Numbered from the stretch's first letter, positions 36,201 to 44,320 are shown. The stretch is 64,000 nucleotides of DNA from Prevotella sp. UBA746 (GCA_002298545.1 DBKQ01000028.1:49917-113916), one strand, 5' to 3'. The notes: generated by a model from the sequence alone, not told the origin. Numbers and translations: made by a program.

Positions 36201-37129
36201 ATCTCGTTGCCGAAAATCTGAATCTTGTGAACGCGTGGGGCCTGCTGCGACAGCAGAGGGTTTTCGCCCTTTGTGAACACGGCGCCGCCGTTAGGATTTT
36301 TCTGTACCGGGTCTTTAAGAATTTCACCGTCCCATACTCTCCAGCGGATAGATACGTCAGAGGCGTTGATAACATTCTCCATGAAATATCCCTGGTCAGA
36401 GAAAACCGTGTATCCGTCTTTATGCTTTTCGGACCCCATCCATACAAGAGGTTTCCATTCTCCGTCGCCTATCTTATAGTCGCATTTAATGCCGCGTCCC
36501 CATGAAGTAGACGACCACGACCACTGCACGCGTTCAACATACGGTATGTGGTCAATCTCCATCCACCCGTGCTGACTTACAGGTTTTCCAGATGCATCCT
36601 TAACATTTCCGTCGCGACACATCTGTACGAAGCCAGCCTCACCGTGTATAGGATTGTTGTTGGCGTCGTATTTTATATTGTCCTCAAGATATGTGGTGTG
36701 ACCTGCAACCGTCCAGTTGTTGTATGTCGTAGCACTGTTTCCCGTCCAGTTTTGTCCGAGATAATACTGACGGCAGAAAGCTGCTGTAGCTCCTGCGAAG
36801 CCGTTGTATGAATTCTTGTTTGCAAAGGTGCAATGGTGGAAGTATACAGGATACGTTATATCCGTGCTTCCGTTTGTCGGAACGTTGATAATAGTATTGA
36901 CATATCCTCCCGAAGAAAAGTCGGGACAGTCCACTCCCGTTTCCCCCTTCCAAGTGTCTGGCCAGCTGGTGTCGCTGAAGTTTATATCGATGACTTTGGG
37001 ATAAGTGGAGGAGTTGCTCCACTGTGCCACTACCGACGGAGGGTCAAGACTTCCCTCGATGGTAGCATATGCCGGCATTAGCGATGCTACTGCCGCCAGC
37101 ATGAATACTGCTTTGATTTTCTTGTTCAT
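33224..37129 (-). CDS. Pectinesterase-pectate lyase fusion (CE8 + PL1), secreted
   Basis: 1301 residues with a signal peptide. Residues about 25-330 are an N-terminal region of unknown fold that includes WMEIDHIPYVERVQWSWSSTSWGRG. CE8 follows at about 353-640 (QDGTGDYTKIQDAINAVPNGARG, LSGYQDTYKAN, EGATDFIYDGG, SLGRPWKEG). A linker leads to the PL1 pectate lyase at about 743-1143 (FGKYTTGGRGGKVVKVTSLADDG, IVFTVSGDIQLKSELRM, NFIVRNIRFRSG, NYIFDHCVFGWSVEENMN). Then a Ca-binding-type DTDGDGMPDEWEKQHGLNP and a C-terminal sorting tail ending PRVMKIRK. One polypeptide thus de-esterifies pectin and cleaves the product by beta-elimination. Confidence 0.92.
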   Translation of the reverse strand: MNKKIKAVFMLAAVASLMPAYATIEGSLDPPSVVAQWSNSSTYPKVIDINFSDTSWPDTWKGETGVDCPDFSSGGYVNTIINVPTNGSTDITYPVYFHHCTFANKNSYNGFAGATAAFCRQYYLGQNWTGNSATTYNNWTVAGHTTYLEDNIKYDANNNPIHGEAGFVQMCRDGNVKDASGKPVSQHGWMEIDHIPYVERVQWSWSSTSWGRGIKCDYKIGDGEWKPLVWMGSEKHKDGYTVFSDQGYFMENVINASDVSIRWRVWDGEILKDPVQKNPNGGAVFTKGENPLLSQQAPRVHKIQIFGNEITAEQAQYAKDNPVSDVGELSDLGGGGNDKGETAPDVNAPVVTSVVAQDGTGDYTKIQDAINAVPNGARGIIYIRPGIYDENLYAGTKTNKDKFISLIGENRETTILTSSVDRGSNHSSNTYNDCAALNVYTSRFYAENLTIRNTSGNVGQAEALFTNGDAHIFNNCLLSGYQDTYKANTGSRGYFTNCTIEGATDFIYDGGMEWFDNCTLHLVKGSGYITAPAESGMPMTKVMYPELSQSTFYPGLFFRNCTVTAADGVAKGAYSLGRPWKEGCGSMFINCTLPDAIKDAGWTAWDGAENKSSLYEYKSVDANGNLVDVSKRASFSHQATDAEVKAYMNPEFLFGKYSKVPFDYEKILRGAIAPMNFIITPNEISWESDDNAAGYIIYKDGAFLKFTTDKALAKEASDNSKYSVASVSKQGVVSKAVVAEDAIKLPAFPTAEGFGKYTTGGRGGKVVKVTSLADDGTAGTLRWAFQQYPGEPITIVFTVSGDIQLKSELRMKRDDWTLAGQTAPGEGIQITHNKINLGGSQNFIVRNIRFRSGHANLAGEVLQDQALGSENCNNYIFDHCVFGWSVEENMNTQDCHFLTVQNSIVHEGLYNSGHKKGARGYGTQWGGSPATYYRNLLADNKSRSPRINGARGEDYVVFMEYINNVNYNFGGSGGCYGGENTADITSYNGMNSGHECNFIGNYYKPGPASNKSGIVLVNSSYARTGATSWGPAKWYVSGNVIEGDAARTADNWKAMTAEKYSLADIRVDERIVPVHNYYKYSVAGNVGTYDPEMYMIYDIETGEQAYQTVLNNAGTINRDAIEKRIVEEARTGVNKYGGAATGAGKGIIDTENDCEGFISYSTDYTVPQDTDGDGMPDEWEKQHGLNPNVADQNLINNQGYTALEVYLNSLMGEQLEDGFHVNSIKTIENAPAISYDKATDLLRVSDNAIGSLLKIYSTDGRLLSSEQITSKAISLSKVKNSIFLIRIDGQKIAPRVMKIRK

Positions 37130-37427
37130 GTTTATTTATATTAGTAGTTTTTTCTCAATAAAAACTTACGCTCGGCAAATTGATAGTAACTTTCATTGCT
37201 CTTGCATAACCGTTTTCTTCTTATATAAAGACTGCATATTACGGTATTTGTAATAACATAGCCGTGAGGTTTAACAGTAAAACGGTGTAAAAGTACAAAT
37301 AAAATACTGATTGTCAAAGAGGCAAGATGCTTTTGAATAAATAATCCTCTTCTTTGAGAATATTGTCCACCCTAAAACATAGTCGGCTGCAACATTTTAT
37401 TAGTTAATGAACTTTTGGATTTATGTC

Positions 37428-37512
37428 TTATCCTCGAAAAAGTGTATGATTTACTTAATTTTATCCTCGAAAAGTGTAGAATATTCATGGTTTTATCCTC
37501 GAAAAAATGTGA
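37428..37512. repeat. Orphan three-copy repeat array without an ATPase gene
   Basis: TTATCCTCGAAAA(A)GTGTA at 37428-37446 and 37461-37478, and a diverged copy at 37493-37512; periods 33 and 32 bases. The reverse strand reads TACACTTTTCGAGGATAA, sharing TACACTTTT with the array at 42642. By orientation an ATPase gene would be expected to the right on the + strand, but none is found there. Confidence 0.75.
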
Positions 37513-37583
37513 TAATTACTGGTTCTTCGTCAATTTAGGTGGTAATCATTTTAGACGAAAACCGGAAAAACACCCTCAGACAA

Positions 37584-37648
37584 GTAAAACCCTCGTACCT
37601 CGGGTTTACCGATGTATTATCATATTTCCTTACGAGAACAAGTTCTCG
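37584..37648. other. Two hairpins in the 37130-37897 intergenic region
   Basis: GTAAAACCC (37584-37592) faces GGGTTTAC (37602-37609); CGAGAAC-AA-GTTCTCG is perfect at 37633-37648. Open frames on both strands cover the area (about 60-67 codons each, for example 37539-37730 on + and 37535-37738 on -), but neither resembles a known protein. The rest of the 768-base gap holds the repeat array at 37428-37512 and the promoter at 37804-37833. A degraded repeat element is possible. Confidence 0.4.
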
Positions 37649-37803
37649 ACGGAAATCTGCTAATCCCTCGCCAATGCCTATGGCATTTTTACTTGTTTCG
37701 GGCGATAAACATAAAAAACAAAGGAAATAGTCAGCCATCTACTTATTTACCCATCCATTTATCTATAATAAACCAAGAATGTTGCAATAAAATGATATGT
37801 ATT

Positions 37804-37833
37804 TTGGATGTATCACATATTTTTGTATATTTG
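37804..37833 (+). promoter_or_regulatory. Promoter of the PKD-type surface protein gene
   Basis: TTG at 37804-37806 and TATATTTG at 37826-37833, 19 bases between; the ATG follows at 37898. Confidence 0.7.
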
Positions 37834-37897
37834 TACCCAGAATTTGCTTACTAAATATAAATGCGATAACAAGTTTTAATCAATATCATTAACGCTT

Positions 37898-40800
37898 ATG
37901 AAAAAGAATATTCTCTTTTTATTCGCAGTTCTGCTTTCGCTCTTGCCACAGGCAATGAGTGCCGACACATGGTCGTATGAGTGGAACAAGTCGAAAAAAG
38001 ACGGCGGACAAGGTTTCTATAACTTCGGCACAAGCAAAGAAGACAAGGAATTTTATACCGCCGAGCTGAACGGGGTAACATGGAATGTTTCCGCTGTCGG
38101 CACACAGTATTATGCCTATGTTGCATCCAAGGGACAGTATATCGGTTCTGCCAGCGAACCGGCATCGAGTGCAAGAATCTGGACAACCGGCATTGTGGGC
38201 AAGATAACGGCAGTACGCGTTACGGCAAGTAAGCAAAAGGACGAGAACGAAGCTGATCTGTCGGTAACGGTGAACGGTAAGAACTATCTTTCTGGAGACA
38301 ACGATAAGGCAAGTCTCGGAACAACGGCTACGGAGTATGAGTTTAGCGTTACTGCTGCCGATGCACAGGAAGGAGAGATCGACATTCTGCTAAACCAGAC
38401 GAGCGATGCCAAAGGACCACTTTACATTAAGAAAATAGAAGTGGACTACGAGAAGATACAGACGGATGTTGCACCGCCAGTCTTTACCCCTGCGGCAGGA
38501 ACATACGACGAGGTGCAGACTGTAGAAATCAAACCGTCTGTCAATACAGATGAGGAGCATACCATATATTATACCACCGATGGTAGTAACCCCAAAATAG
38601 ATGGTGGCTCCCGTCAGACCTATACCGCACCTCTGAATATAGCAGAGACTACAACACTAAAGGCAATTATTTTGCAAGGTGGCGAATACAGCGATGTCGT
38701 AGAGGCGAAATACGTTATACGTAAGGATCCGGAGCTAAGTTTCAATAAGCAGAATATTACCCTCACTTCGGGTGATGACGGGTATGCCGATCTGCTGAAT
38801 CCGCATAAGCTATCGCCGATAACCTACAAATCGTCACAGTGGGATGTCTGTTCGGTAGATAGCAAGGGACTGTTGGCATCATCGTATGTGGAGTATACGC
38901 AGACGGTGATAATCACTGCCACATTTGACGGCAACGAGGAGTATAAGCCGGGCGAGGCAAAAATGTTTGTTACCGTAGAGGCTAAGCAACCGCTAAAGAC
39001 GCCTCTCATTACTCCTATGGGCGGAACATTCGATGCGCCGCAGGAGGTAACCGTTACTACGGATGACGAGAATGCCGTTACGATATGGTATTCTACTGAG
39101 GCGAAAGACGAGGAGGAGTTTCAGGATGATTACACCAAAAGTACCATAGTGGAAGGCAAGACCGCCTCGTTCACAATCGACAAGAGCTGCACACTGTATG
39201 TAATGACACGTGGCTACAATCAGAACAGTGAGGTTGTGAAGGCAGAGTTCGTCATCAACGAGCCGCTAAAGGCTGATTTTACCACCGATAAGGCGACAAC
39301 GGCATACTACGACCAGGAGTTTGACTCGGCTGAAGGAATGGCAGACTGGACTGCCGGTGAAGGCTGGGCTTTGGCAAACAAGAATTTCGGAACGATAAAG
39401 AAAGACGACGTTTATTCCATTTCAATAAACTATGATGCCCAAAACAGCGGCAGCTCACAGCTCGCAAGTCCTGTACTGACAGTAGAAGAAGGCAGCAAGG
39501 TTGAGTTCTATGCTTATTTCCAGGCTCCTTATCTGATTTACGGCAAATGGACTTTCAATGTGATTGATACTGAAAGTAGCGAGAGCAAGACTCTGCTCAA
39601 TGCCTTCGACTGGGCACAAGAGAATGCCTATACCGGTCCGAACTGGAATAAGTTCTCTTTCGACCTTTCGGAATATGCAGGCAAGAAGGTGAAGTTCGTG
39701 TTTGACTATCCGTTCGGCGGTGAGAACCTTGCAGTAGACGGCTTCCGTCTCGTTAAGGACAACCCTGCAGCGGCAGACGAGATTCACATCTTCGAAGGCG
39801 AGAGCATAGAGTTCCGTAGCCTTGCCAAGGGACAGCCTGACGAGATAGAGTGGGCATTCCCGGGAGCCGAGACCGAGACCTCAACACAGGAAAGTCCTGT
39901 TGTGAAATACAACAAGGCTGGTACATACGACGTGACACTGACCGTGAGACGAGGAGAGACGACCGACAAGATGGAGCGCAAGAACTTCGTTGTAGTATCA
40001 CAGAAAGCCCCTACGGCACAGATAGGTCTGCCTGAAGAAGGATATGAAAGTCCGTGGGTCGGCGTGTTCGTACCGGTAAACGTGCCGGTAACATTCCGTG
40101 ACCTCTCCACCGGCAACCCAACGGAATGGAACTGGGTATTCCAGTTTGCCGACAAGGAGACGAGCCAGGAGCAGAACCCTACTGTCACATTCGTGAAGAA
40201 GGGAACCGTAAGCGTAGGTCTGACGGCAAAGAACGCTGCCGGACAGAGCAACGACATTCTGCAGTATGCCGTGCAGGCAGGTGGCGCACAGTATATCTGG
40301 AATATCAACACCGAGGAGAACAAGAGTCTGGAGAAAATCTCCCTCGGCTGGTATGGAAACTATGCCGGCAGCAACTGGCTCGGAATGGACAAGTTTGCAG
40401 AAAAATACAAGGCACCTTTGGCTGATGCCAAGATTGAAGAGGTAGACGTGTACTTTGCGTCGGTTACGGCGGTAGACAAGGAAACACCTATAAACCTGAC
40501 AGTAAATGCCGTAGCAGAAAACGGCGAACCGGGTGAAATTCTTGCATCGGCTACGGTGAAGGCAAGCGACCTGCAGTATTCTGAGACAGACTATCTTGCC
40601 ACCAAATTCAATCTCGACAAGACGGTAAGTCTGAAGAAGGGTGAAGAATTCTTCGTCGTTGTAGGTCCGTTCCCTAACACCCAACTTGAAGTCTCTCCTT
40701 ACACGAGCGACGATATCTCAATCTTCTGTCTGCGTCGCAGCGTAGGAAGCAAGAACACGGCATGGCATTATCTTGAAGACCAGGACGAGAAAGGAAACGG

Positions 40801-41041
40801 ACTCGGCACAAACCAATGGTTTGCCAATACCGACGACCCAACGTCCATCGCCATTGCTCCATGTCTGGAATATCCTGACGTTCCTACCGACATAAAGGGC
40901 GTAGATTCGTCAACGCAGTATGACAACAAGATAGAGAGCGTATATACCGTGAGCGGACAGCAGACCGACGTACCGCAGCGCGGTGGCATATATATCGTGA
41001 AATACACCGACGGCTCATGCCGCAAGGTAGTCTGGAAATAA
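37898..41041 (+). CDS. Large secreted protein with chitobiase-like and PKD domains
   Basis: 1047 residues with a signal peptide (ends QAMSAD). Domains by eye: N-terminal beta domain (about 22-185), chitobiase C-terminal-like Ig domain (about 192-275: PAAGTYDEVQTVEIKP ... IYYTTDGSNPKIDGGSRQTYTAPLNI), a second one near 365-450, a choice-of-anchor-like beta domain (about 465-620), two PKD-like domains (about 625-800: WAFPGAETETSTQESPVVKYNKAGTYDVTLTV and WNWVFQFADKETSQEQNPTVTF), another beta domain and a C-terminal sorting tail (VYTVSGQQTDVPQRGGIYIVKY). No catalytic domain seen. Likely a surface adhesin or polysaccharide-binding protein; link to pectin is by position only. Confidence 0.8.
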   Translation: MKKNILFLFAVLLSLLPQAMSADTWSYEWNKSKKDGGQGFYNFGTSKEDKEFYTAELNGVTWNVSAVGTQYYAYVASKGQYIGSASEPASSARIWTTGIVGKITAVRVTASKQKDENEADLSVTVNGKNYLSGDNDKASLGTTATEYEFSVTAADAQEGEIDILLNQTSDAKGPLYIKKIEVDYEKIQTDVAPPVFTPAAGTYDEVQTVEIKPSVNTDEEHTIYYTTDGSNPKIDGGSRQTYTAPLNIAETTTLKAIILQGGEYSDVVEAKYVIRKDPELSFNKQNITLTSGDDGYADLLNPHKLSPITYKSSQWDVCSVDSKGLLASSYVEYTQTVIITATFDGNEEYKPGEAKMFVTVEAKQPLKTPLITPMGGTFDAPQEVTVTTDDENAVTIWYSTEAKDEEEFQDDYTKSTIVEGKTASFTIDKSCTLYVMTRGYNQNSEVVKAEFVINEPLKADFTTDKATTAYYDQEFDSAEGMADWTAGEGWALANKNFGTIKKDDVYSISINYDAQNSGSSQLASPVLTVEEGSKVEFYAYFQAPYLIYGKWTFNVIDTESSESKTLLNAFDWAQENAYTGPNWNKFSFDLSEYAGKKVKFVFDYPFGGENLAVDGFRLVKDNPAAADEIHIFEGESIEFRSLAKGQPDEIEWAFPGAETETSTQESPVVKYNKAGTYDVTLTVRRGETTDKMERKNFVVVSQKAPTAQIGLPEEGYESPWVGVFVPVNVPVTFRDLSTGNPTEWNWVFQFADKETSQEQNPTVTFVKKGTVSVGLTAKNAAGQSNDILQYAVQAGGAQYIWNINTEENKSLEKISLGWYGNYAGSNWLGMDKFAEKYKAPLADAKIEEVDVYFASVTAVDKETPINLTVNAVAENGEPGEILASATVKASDLQYSETDYLATKFNLDKTVSLKKGEEFFVVVGPFPNTQLEVSPYTSDDISIFCLRRSVGSKNTAWHYLEDQDEKGNGLGTNQWFANTDDPTSIAIAPCLEYPDVPTDIKGVDSSTQYDNKIESVYTVSGQQTDVPQRGGIYIVKYTDGSCRKVVWK

Positions 41042-41078
41042 CAGGACGGCAGATGTCCTTTTAATGACAATATAATGG

Positions 41079-41121
41079 TTCAGCCGGTATGACACACCGT
41101 ATTGTGTGCATGCCGGCTGAA
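41079..41121 (+). terminator. Terminator after the PKD-type protein gene
   Basis: TTCAGCCGG-TATGACACAC pairs with GTGTGCATGCCGGCTGAA across 41079-41121, followed by TGTTTTC. Confidence 0.75.
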
Positions 41122-41145
41122 TGTTTTCTATCAAACTCTCTGGGC

Positions 41146-41205
41146 GTTTCGCCTAAACGCTTCGGGTGTTTCGCCTAAACGCTCGTGGTGTTTCGCCTAA
41201 ACGCT
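41146..41205. repeat. Three palindromes at 22-base period
   Basis: GTTTCGCCTAAACGCT at 41146-41161, 41168-41183 and 41190-41205, separated by six variable bases each time. Each contains the palindrome CGTTT/AAACG or GTTT/AAAC. The last runs into the first copy of the 62-base direct repeat, at the original 3' end of the MATE gene. Confidence 0.85.
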
Positions 41206-41262
41206 CCCGACGTTTCTATTCATCTTCCGACGGAGCCTCCGCATCAGCCACACGATACACGG
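41201..41262. repeat. 62-base direct repeat, copy 1 (MATE-derived)
   Basis: Identical at all 62 positions to 42789-42850. Read on the reverse strand in the MATE frame it gives CIVWLMRRLRRKMNRNVGSV followed at once by a TAG, evidently the original end of the MATE gene. In the frame of the ATPase it gives YRVADAEAPSEDE and a TAG (41216-41218). Confidence 0.95.
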
Positions 41263-42559
41263 TATGTTTCTCAAGAAACGCCCTTACCCCATAAAGCGGG
41301 ACGTTGGTCATACGCTTTTCTTCACGGTAGTCGCTCATTGAGAAACGAAGTCCATGCATACTTGAATTTTCCGCAAGAGTGGTCTTGAGCGACTTTGCTT
41401 GAAGGTTCTCTTCTGCTTTTACCTCTACAGGATATATACCAAGTCCATATTGTATCACGAAATCAAGTTTCAGTTGACTATTGTCTTTACTATAGTAATA
41501 TATCGGCAAGTTTCGCAATGATGCCATCTGGCAACACACGTAATTCTCAGTAAAGTCGCCTTTCGCTGTATTTTCTTTATTCGGCAGCAACAGAAATGCC
41601 GGTGGAGTCTGACTCATTGCTCCAAGCAATCCGCAATCGAGCAGGAAAAGTTTAAAAGCCGATATGTCCTCATGAATTTTCAGCGGCATACCAAGCGATG
41701 ACACACGATTAACTTTATGTACCAATCCTGCATCGACAAGCCATTGTATAGCAAGCTCATATTCTTTTGCACGCGCTCCTTTCTTGATGACGCCATAAAT
41801 AAATTTCTTGTTTTCTTTAGCCAACTGGGACGGGATAGAGCGCCACACCTGGTTGATACGCATTGTCTGTTCTATTGGCGCATGTTTGGAGATGTCCTTG
41901 TCGTAAGCATCCAATATCTCGTTCTGTATCTCACGCACCGCATTGGCGTCATTGGTTGTGACAAATTTTGACACGGCTTCCGGCATGCCGCCGACAAGAT
42001 AATACTCACGCAAGTATTGCACAAAAAGACTTTTCAGACTTTTCACCACGTCCCATTTGCCCGATTTGAGCAATTCTGTCATCTGAGTCCTGCCACATGC
42101 CAAAAGGAACTCGTCGAAAGTCATTGGATACATTCTAAGAGTATTAACCTTGCCAACAGGGAAAGACTCACCTTGATGTAATGTAAGTCCAAGTAGTGAG
42201 CCTGCTACTGTAACATGGTATTCGGGGGCATTCTCGCAAAAATATTTCAACGACGATAGTCCACGCTTGACTTCTTGAATCTCATCTATTATTATCAGCG
42301 TCTTTCCCGGTAGTATATTAACACCAGTAATGGCACCGATAGTAAGTATTATCCGTCCTATATTATAGTCGGGCGTAAACAAATCTGCGACCAAAGTATT
42401 GTTGTCACAATTAATATAGGCTACATTCTCAAACTCACGCCGACCAAATTCTTTCAGAATGTATGTCTTGCCAACCTGACGAGCGCCAAGAAGAATAAGA
42501 GGCTTGCGGTCTGTCTTATTTTTCCATGCAATCAGATTGCTCATAATCAATCTTTCCAT
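41216..42559 (-). CDS. AAA-ATPase of the COG1373/DUF4143 type, in a putative mobile unit
   Basis: 447 residues. Walker A LLGARQVGKTYILKEFG (about 20-36), Walker B TLIIIDEIQEVKRGL (about 88), sensor-like VTVAGSLLGLTLH, and FVQYLREYYLVGGMPEAV; the DUF4143 part follows with LFLLDCGLLGAMSQ and a PD-(D/E)XK-like LKLDFVIQYGLGIYPVEVKAEENL. The last about 13 residues (YRVADAEAPSEDE) come from duplicated MATE-gene DNA read in another frame, so the native end was replaced at insertion. Function of the family is unknown. The gene plus its promoter and repeat array lie between two copies of a 62-base repeat. Confidence 0.93.
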   Translation of the reverse strand: MERLIMSNLIAWKNKTDRKPLILLGARQVGKTYILKEFGRREFENVAYINCDNNTLVADLFTPDYNIGRIILTIGAITGVNILPGKTLIIIDEIQEVKRGLSSLKYFCENAPEYHVTVAGSLLGLTLHQGESFPVGKVNTLRMYPMTFDEFLLACGRTQMTELLKSGKWDVVKSLKSLFVQYLREYYLVGGMPEAVSKFVTTNDANAVREIQNEILDAYDKDISKHAPIEQTMRINQVWRSIPSQLAKENKKFIYGVIKKGARAKEYELAIQWLVDAGLVHKVNRVSSLGMPLKIHEDISAFKLFLLDCGLLGAMSQTPPAFLLLPNKENTAKGDFTENYVCCQMASLRNLPIYYYSKDNSQLKLDFVIQYGLGIYPVEVKAEENLQAKSLKTTLAENSSMHGLRFSMSDYREEKRMTNVPLYGVRAFLEKHTVYRVADAEAPSEDE

Positions 42560-42603
42560 GCTTTCGATAATAGTTATGTTTATAACTTATTGTTTATTTT
42601 ATG

Positions 42604-42611
42604 CAAAGATA
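42604..42611 (-). promoter_or_regulatory. -7 box of the DUF4143 ATPase gene
   Basis: CAAAGATA on + reads TATCTTTG on the reverse strand, about 45 bases before the start at 42559. The repeat array begins 31 bases further upstream, so its first copy covers the -33 area. Confidence 0.6.
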
Positions 42612-42641
42612 CTGATTTTTAGCAATCTAAAGAAATTAGTT

Positions 42642-42728
42642 ACACTTTTATGAGCCACTTTTAAGCTGTCTTATACATTTTTATGAGCCACTTTTTAGGT
42701 GCGCCATACACTTTTATGAGCCACATTC
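42642..42728. repeat. Three-copy, 33-base-period array at the ATPase promoter
   Basis: ACACTTTTATGAGCCACTTTT at 42642-42662, a near-identical ACATTTTT version at 42675-42695, and a third at 42708-42728. Start-to-start distance is 33 in both cases, about three helix turns, with unrelated 12-base spacers. Confidence 0.92.
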
Positions 42729-42760
42729 TATATTCCTTTTCTTTTTTCTTATTTTATCTC

Positions 42761-44146
42761 TCATAAAAAACTCCGAAAGCCATCTGCTACGCTCCCGACG
42801 TTTCTATTCATCTTCCGACGGAGCCTCCGCATCAGCCACACGATACACGGCACGAGGAATACATTAGCGGCTACCCATGCCACAGGGTCGCCATAGCAGA
42901 CACCGAGAAAACCTAATGCCGGAACAAGCCACAGACTGACACCACAGCGGGCAATCATCTCCATAACTCCCGACATCATGGAGAGGTTGCTGTAGCCAAG
43001 TCCCTGGATGCTGTAGCGCAGAATGACAAGGAGCCCCAAGACGGGATAGAAATAGCAGGCAATGCGCATGAACATGGCGGCATTGGAGATGATGGCAGTT
43101 TCGGTATGGTCAACAAACAGCATCATCATCTCTTCGGCAAACGGGAGGATGAGCAACATGGTAATGACGAAATAGCAGAGCATTATCTTTATAGCCGACT
43201 TGATGCCGAGGGTGATGCGGTCAAGGCGGCGCGCCCCGATATTCTGTCCGCAGTAAGTCGCCATGGCAACACCGATGTTCTCGAAGACACAGGTGAAAAG
43301 ATATTTTATTCGCATAGATGCCGTGAAGGCAGCCACGTATACCGTGCCGAGCGCATTGTTGGCACTTTGCAGCATGATGCTGCCGATGGCAGTGATAGAA
43401 AACTGCAGTCCCATGGGCACTCCGTTGTTCAATAGTGTCATAGCCTTCCTGTGGTCGTAGCGCCGCTCTTCGCCTTGAGGAATGAGCAGCGGCATCTTCT
43501 TCTTGATATAGGTATAACACAGCCATGCCGACATTGCCTGGGCAAGGAGGGTGGCGATGGCAGCTCCGGCTACGCCAAGGCGCATGACGATGATGAAGAA
43601 GAAATCGAGCACGATATTTGCTATCGACGAGAATATCAGGAAATAGAACGGCTGCTTGGAATTGCCAAGGGCGCGGATAAAACTCGACAACAGGTTGTAG
43701 CCGAAGGTGAAGGGGATGGCGGCAAACTGCAGAACGAGATATGTATAGGCATCACTGAAAATCTCCTGTGGCGTGTTTATCATCCTCAGAATGGGGGAGC
43801 AAAGCAGACAGGTGGCTATGGTGATGACAGAAGCGAAGACTATCGACAGACGGAGGGCATTGCCCACATAATGGCGCATGGTGGAAAGAGCCTTTGCTCC
43901 GAACGACTGTGCCACGGGGATGGCGAAGCCGGCACAGGCTCCGTTGCAGAAGCCCATGATGAGGAACATTACCGATGTTGAGGCGCCGACGGCGGCAAGG
44001 GCGCCCACGCTGACAAACCTGCCTACGATGGCGGTGTCGATGATTAGATACATCTGCTGGAGAACGTAGCCGCAGATTAGCGGTACGGCGAATTTCAAAA
44101 TGTCGCGGGTCGGCGAACCCACGGTCATGTCATTAATGCTTGCCAT
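42761..44146 (-). CDS. MATE-family multidrug/metabolite efflux transporter, C-tail altered
   Basis: 461 residues, about 12 hydrophobic segments, typical of the DinF/NorM-like MATE group (start MTVGSPTRDILKFAVPLICGYVLQQMYLIIDTAIVGRFV). Cation-coupled antiporter in the inner membrane; substrate unknown. The end is unusual: after ...RKMNRNVGSV the frame continues into inserted DNA and adds ADGFRSFL before the stop. In copy 1 of the 62-base repeat the same frame stops right after GSV, which is probably the ancestral end. The change adds eight residues in the cytosolic tail and is unlikely to disable the protein. Confidence 0.93.
   Translation of the reverse strand: MASINDMTVGSPTRDILKFAVPLICGYVLQQMYLIIDTAIVGRFVSVGALAAVGASTSVMFLIMGFCNGACAGFAIPVAQSFGAKALSTMRHYVGNALRLSIVFASVITIATCLLCSPILRMINTPQEIFSDAYTYLVLQFAAIPFTFGYNLLSSFIRALGNSKQPFYFLIFSSIANIVLDFFFIIVMRLGVAGAAIATLLAQAMSAWLCYTYIKKKMPLLIPQGEERRYDHRKAMTLLNNGVPMGLQFSITAIGSIMLQSANNALGTVYVAAFTASMRIKYLFTCVFENIGVAMATYCGQNIGARRLDRITLGIKSAIKIMLCYFVITMLLILPFAEEMMMLFVDHTETAIISNAAMFMRIACYFYPVLGLLVILRYSIQGLGYSNLSMMSGVMEMIARCGVSLWLVPALGFLGVCYGDPVAWVAANVFLVPCIVWLMRRLRRKMNRNVGSVADGFRSFL
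42789..42850. repeat. 62-base direct repeat, copy 2 (inside the MATE gene)
   Basis: Perfect match to 41201-41262. Left flank (CTGCT) and right flank (CACGAGG) differ from those of copy 1, so the identity ends sharply at both sides. Unit plus one copy is 1588 bases (41263-42850). Confidence 0.95.
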
Positions 44147-44199
44147 TGTATATGTTGTATATGAATTATCCTTTTACCTATTGATGCTTTTTGTGGGTG

Positions 44200-44230
44200 C
44201 AAAATTAACAAAACAATGGGGCATGGGCAA
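44200..44230 (-). promoter_or_regulatory. Promoter of the MATE gene
   Basis: CAAAATTA at 44200-44207 (TAATTTTG on the reverse strand) and CAA at 44228-44230 (TTG), 20 bases between. Confidence 0.7.
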
Positions 44231-44281
44231 AAGGGAAGAACAAAAAACTCTTAAATGCTTTGATTCCTTGACCTTTATTCG

Positions 44282-44289
44282 TACCTTTG
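44282..44289 (+). promoter_or_regulatory. -7 box of the L,D-transpeptidase gene, fixes its start
   Basis: TACCTTTG at 44282-44289. An ATG at 44294 would be at or before the transcript start, so the ATG at 44321 is preferred. Confidence 0.6.
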
Positions 44290-44320
44290 TAAAATGATTT
44301 TATCTTATCAACACATTTAT

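Noticed and set aside
37428..37512. Possible CRISPR array (three repeats, regular spacing)
   Set aside because: Repeats are only about 18 bases, spacers about 14-15 bases, there are three copies and no cas genes nearby.
37535..37738. Small genes in the intergenic region (frames on both strands)
   Set aside because: No recognisable sequence, no promoter, and they overlap hairpins; kept only as a structured region.
41201..42850. Classical IS element
   Set aside because: No transposase and no terminal inverted repeats seen; a 62-base duplication is far longer than usual IS target duplications. Described as a putative new unit instead.
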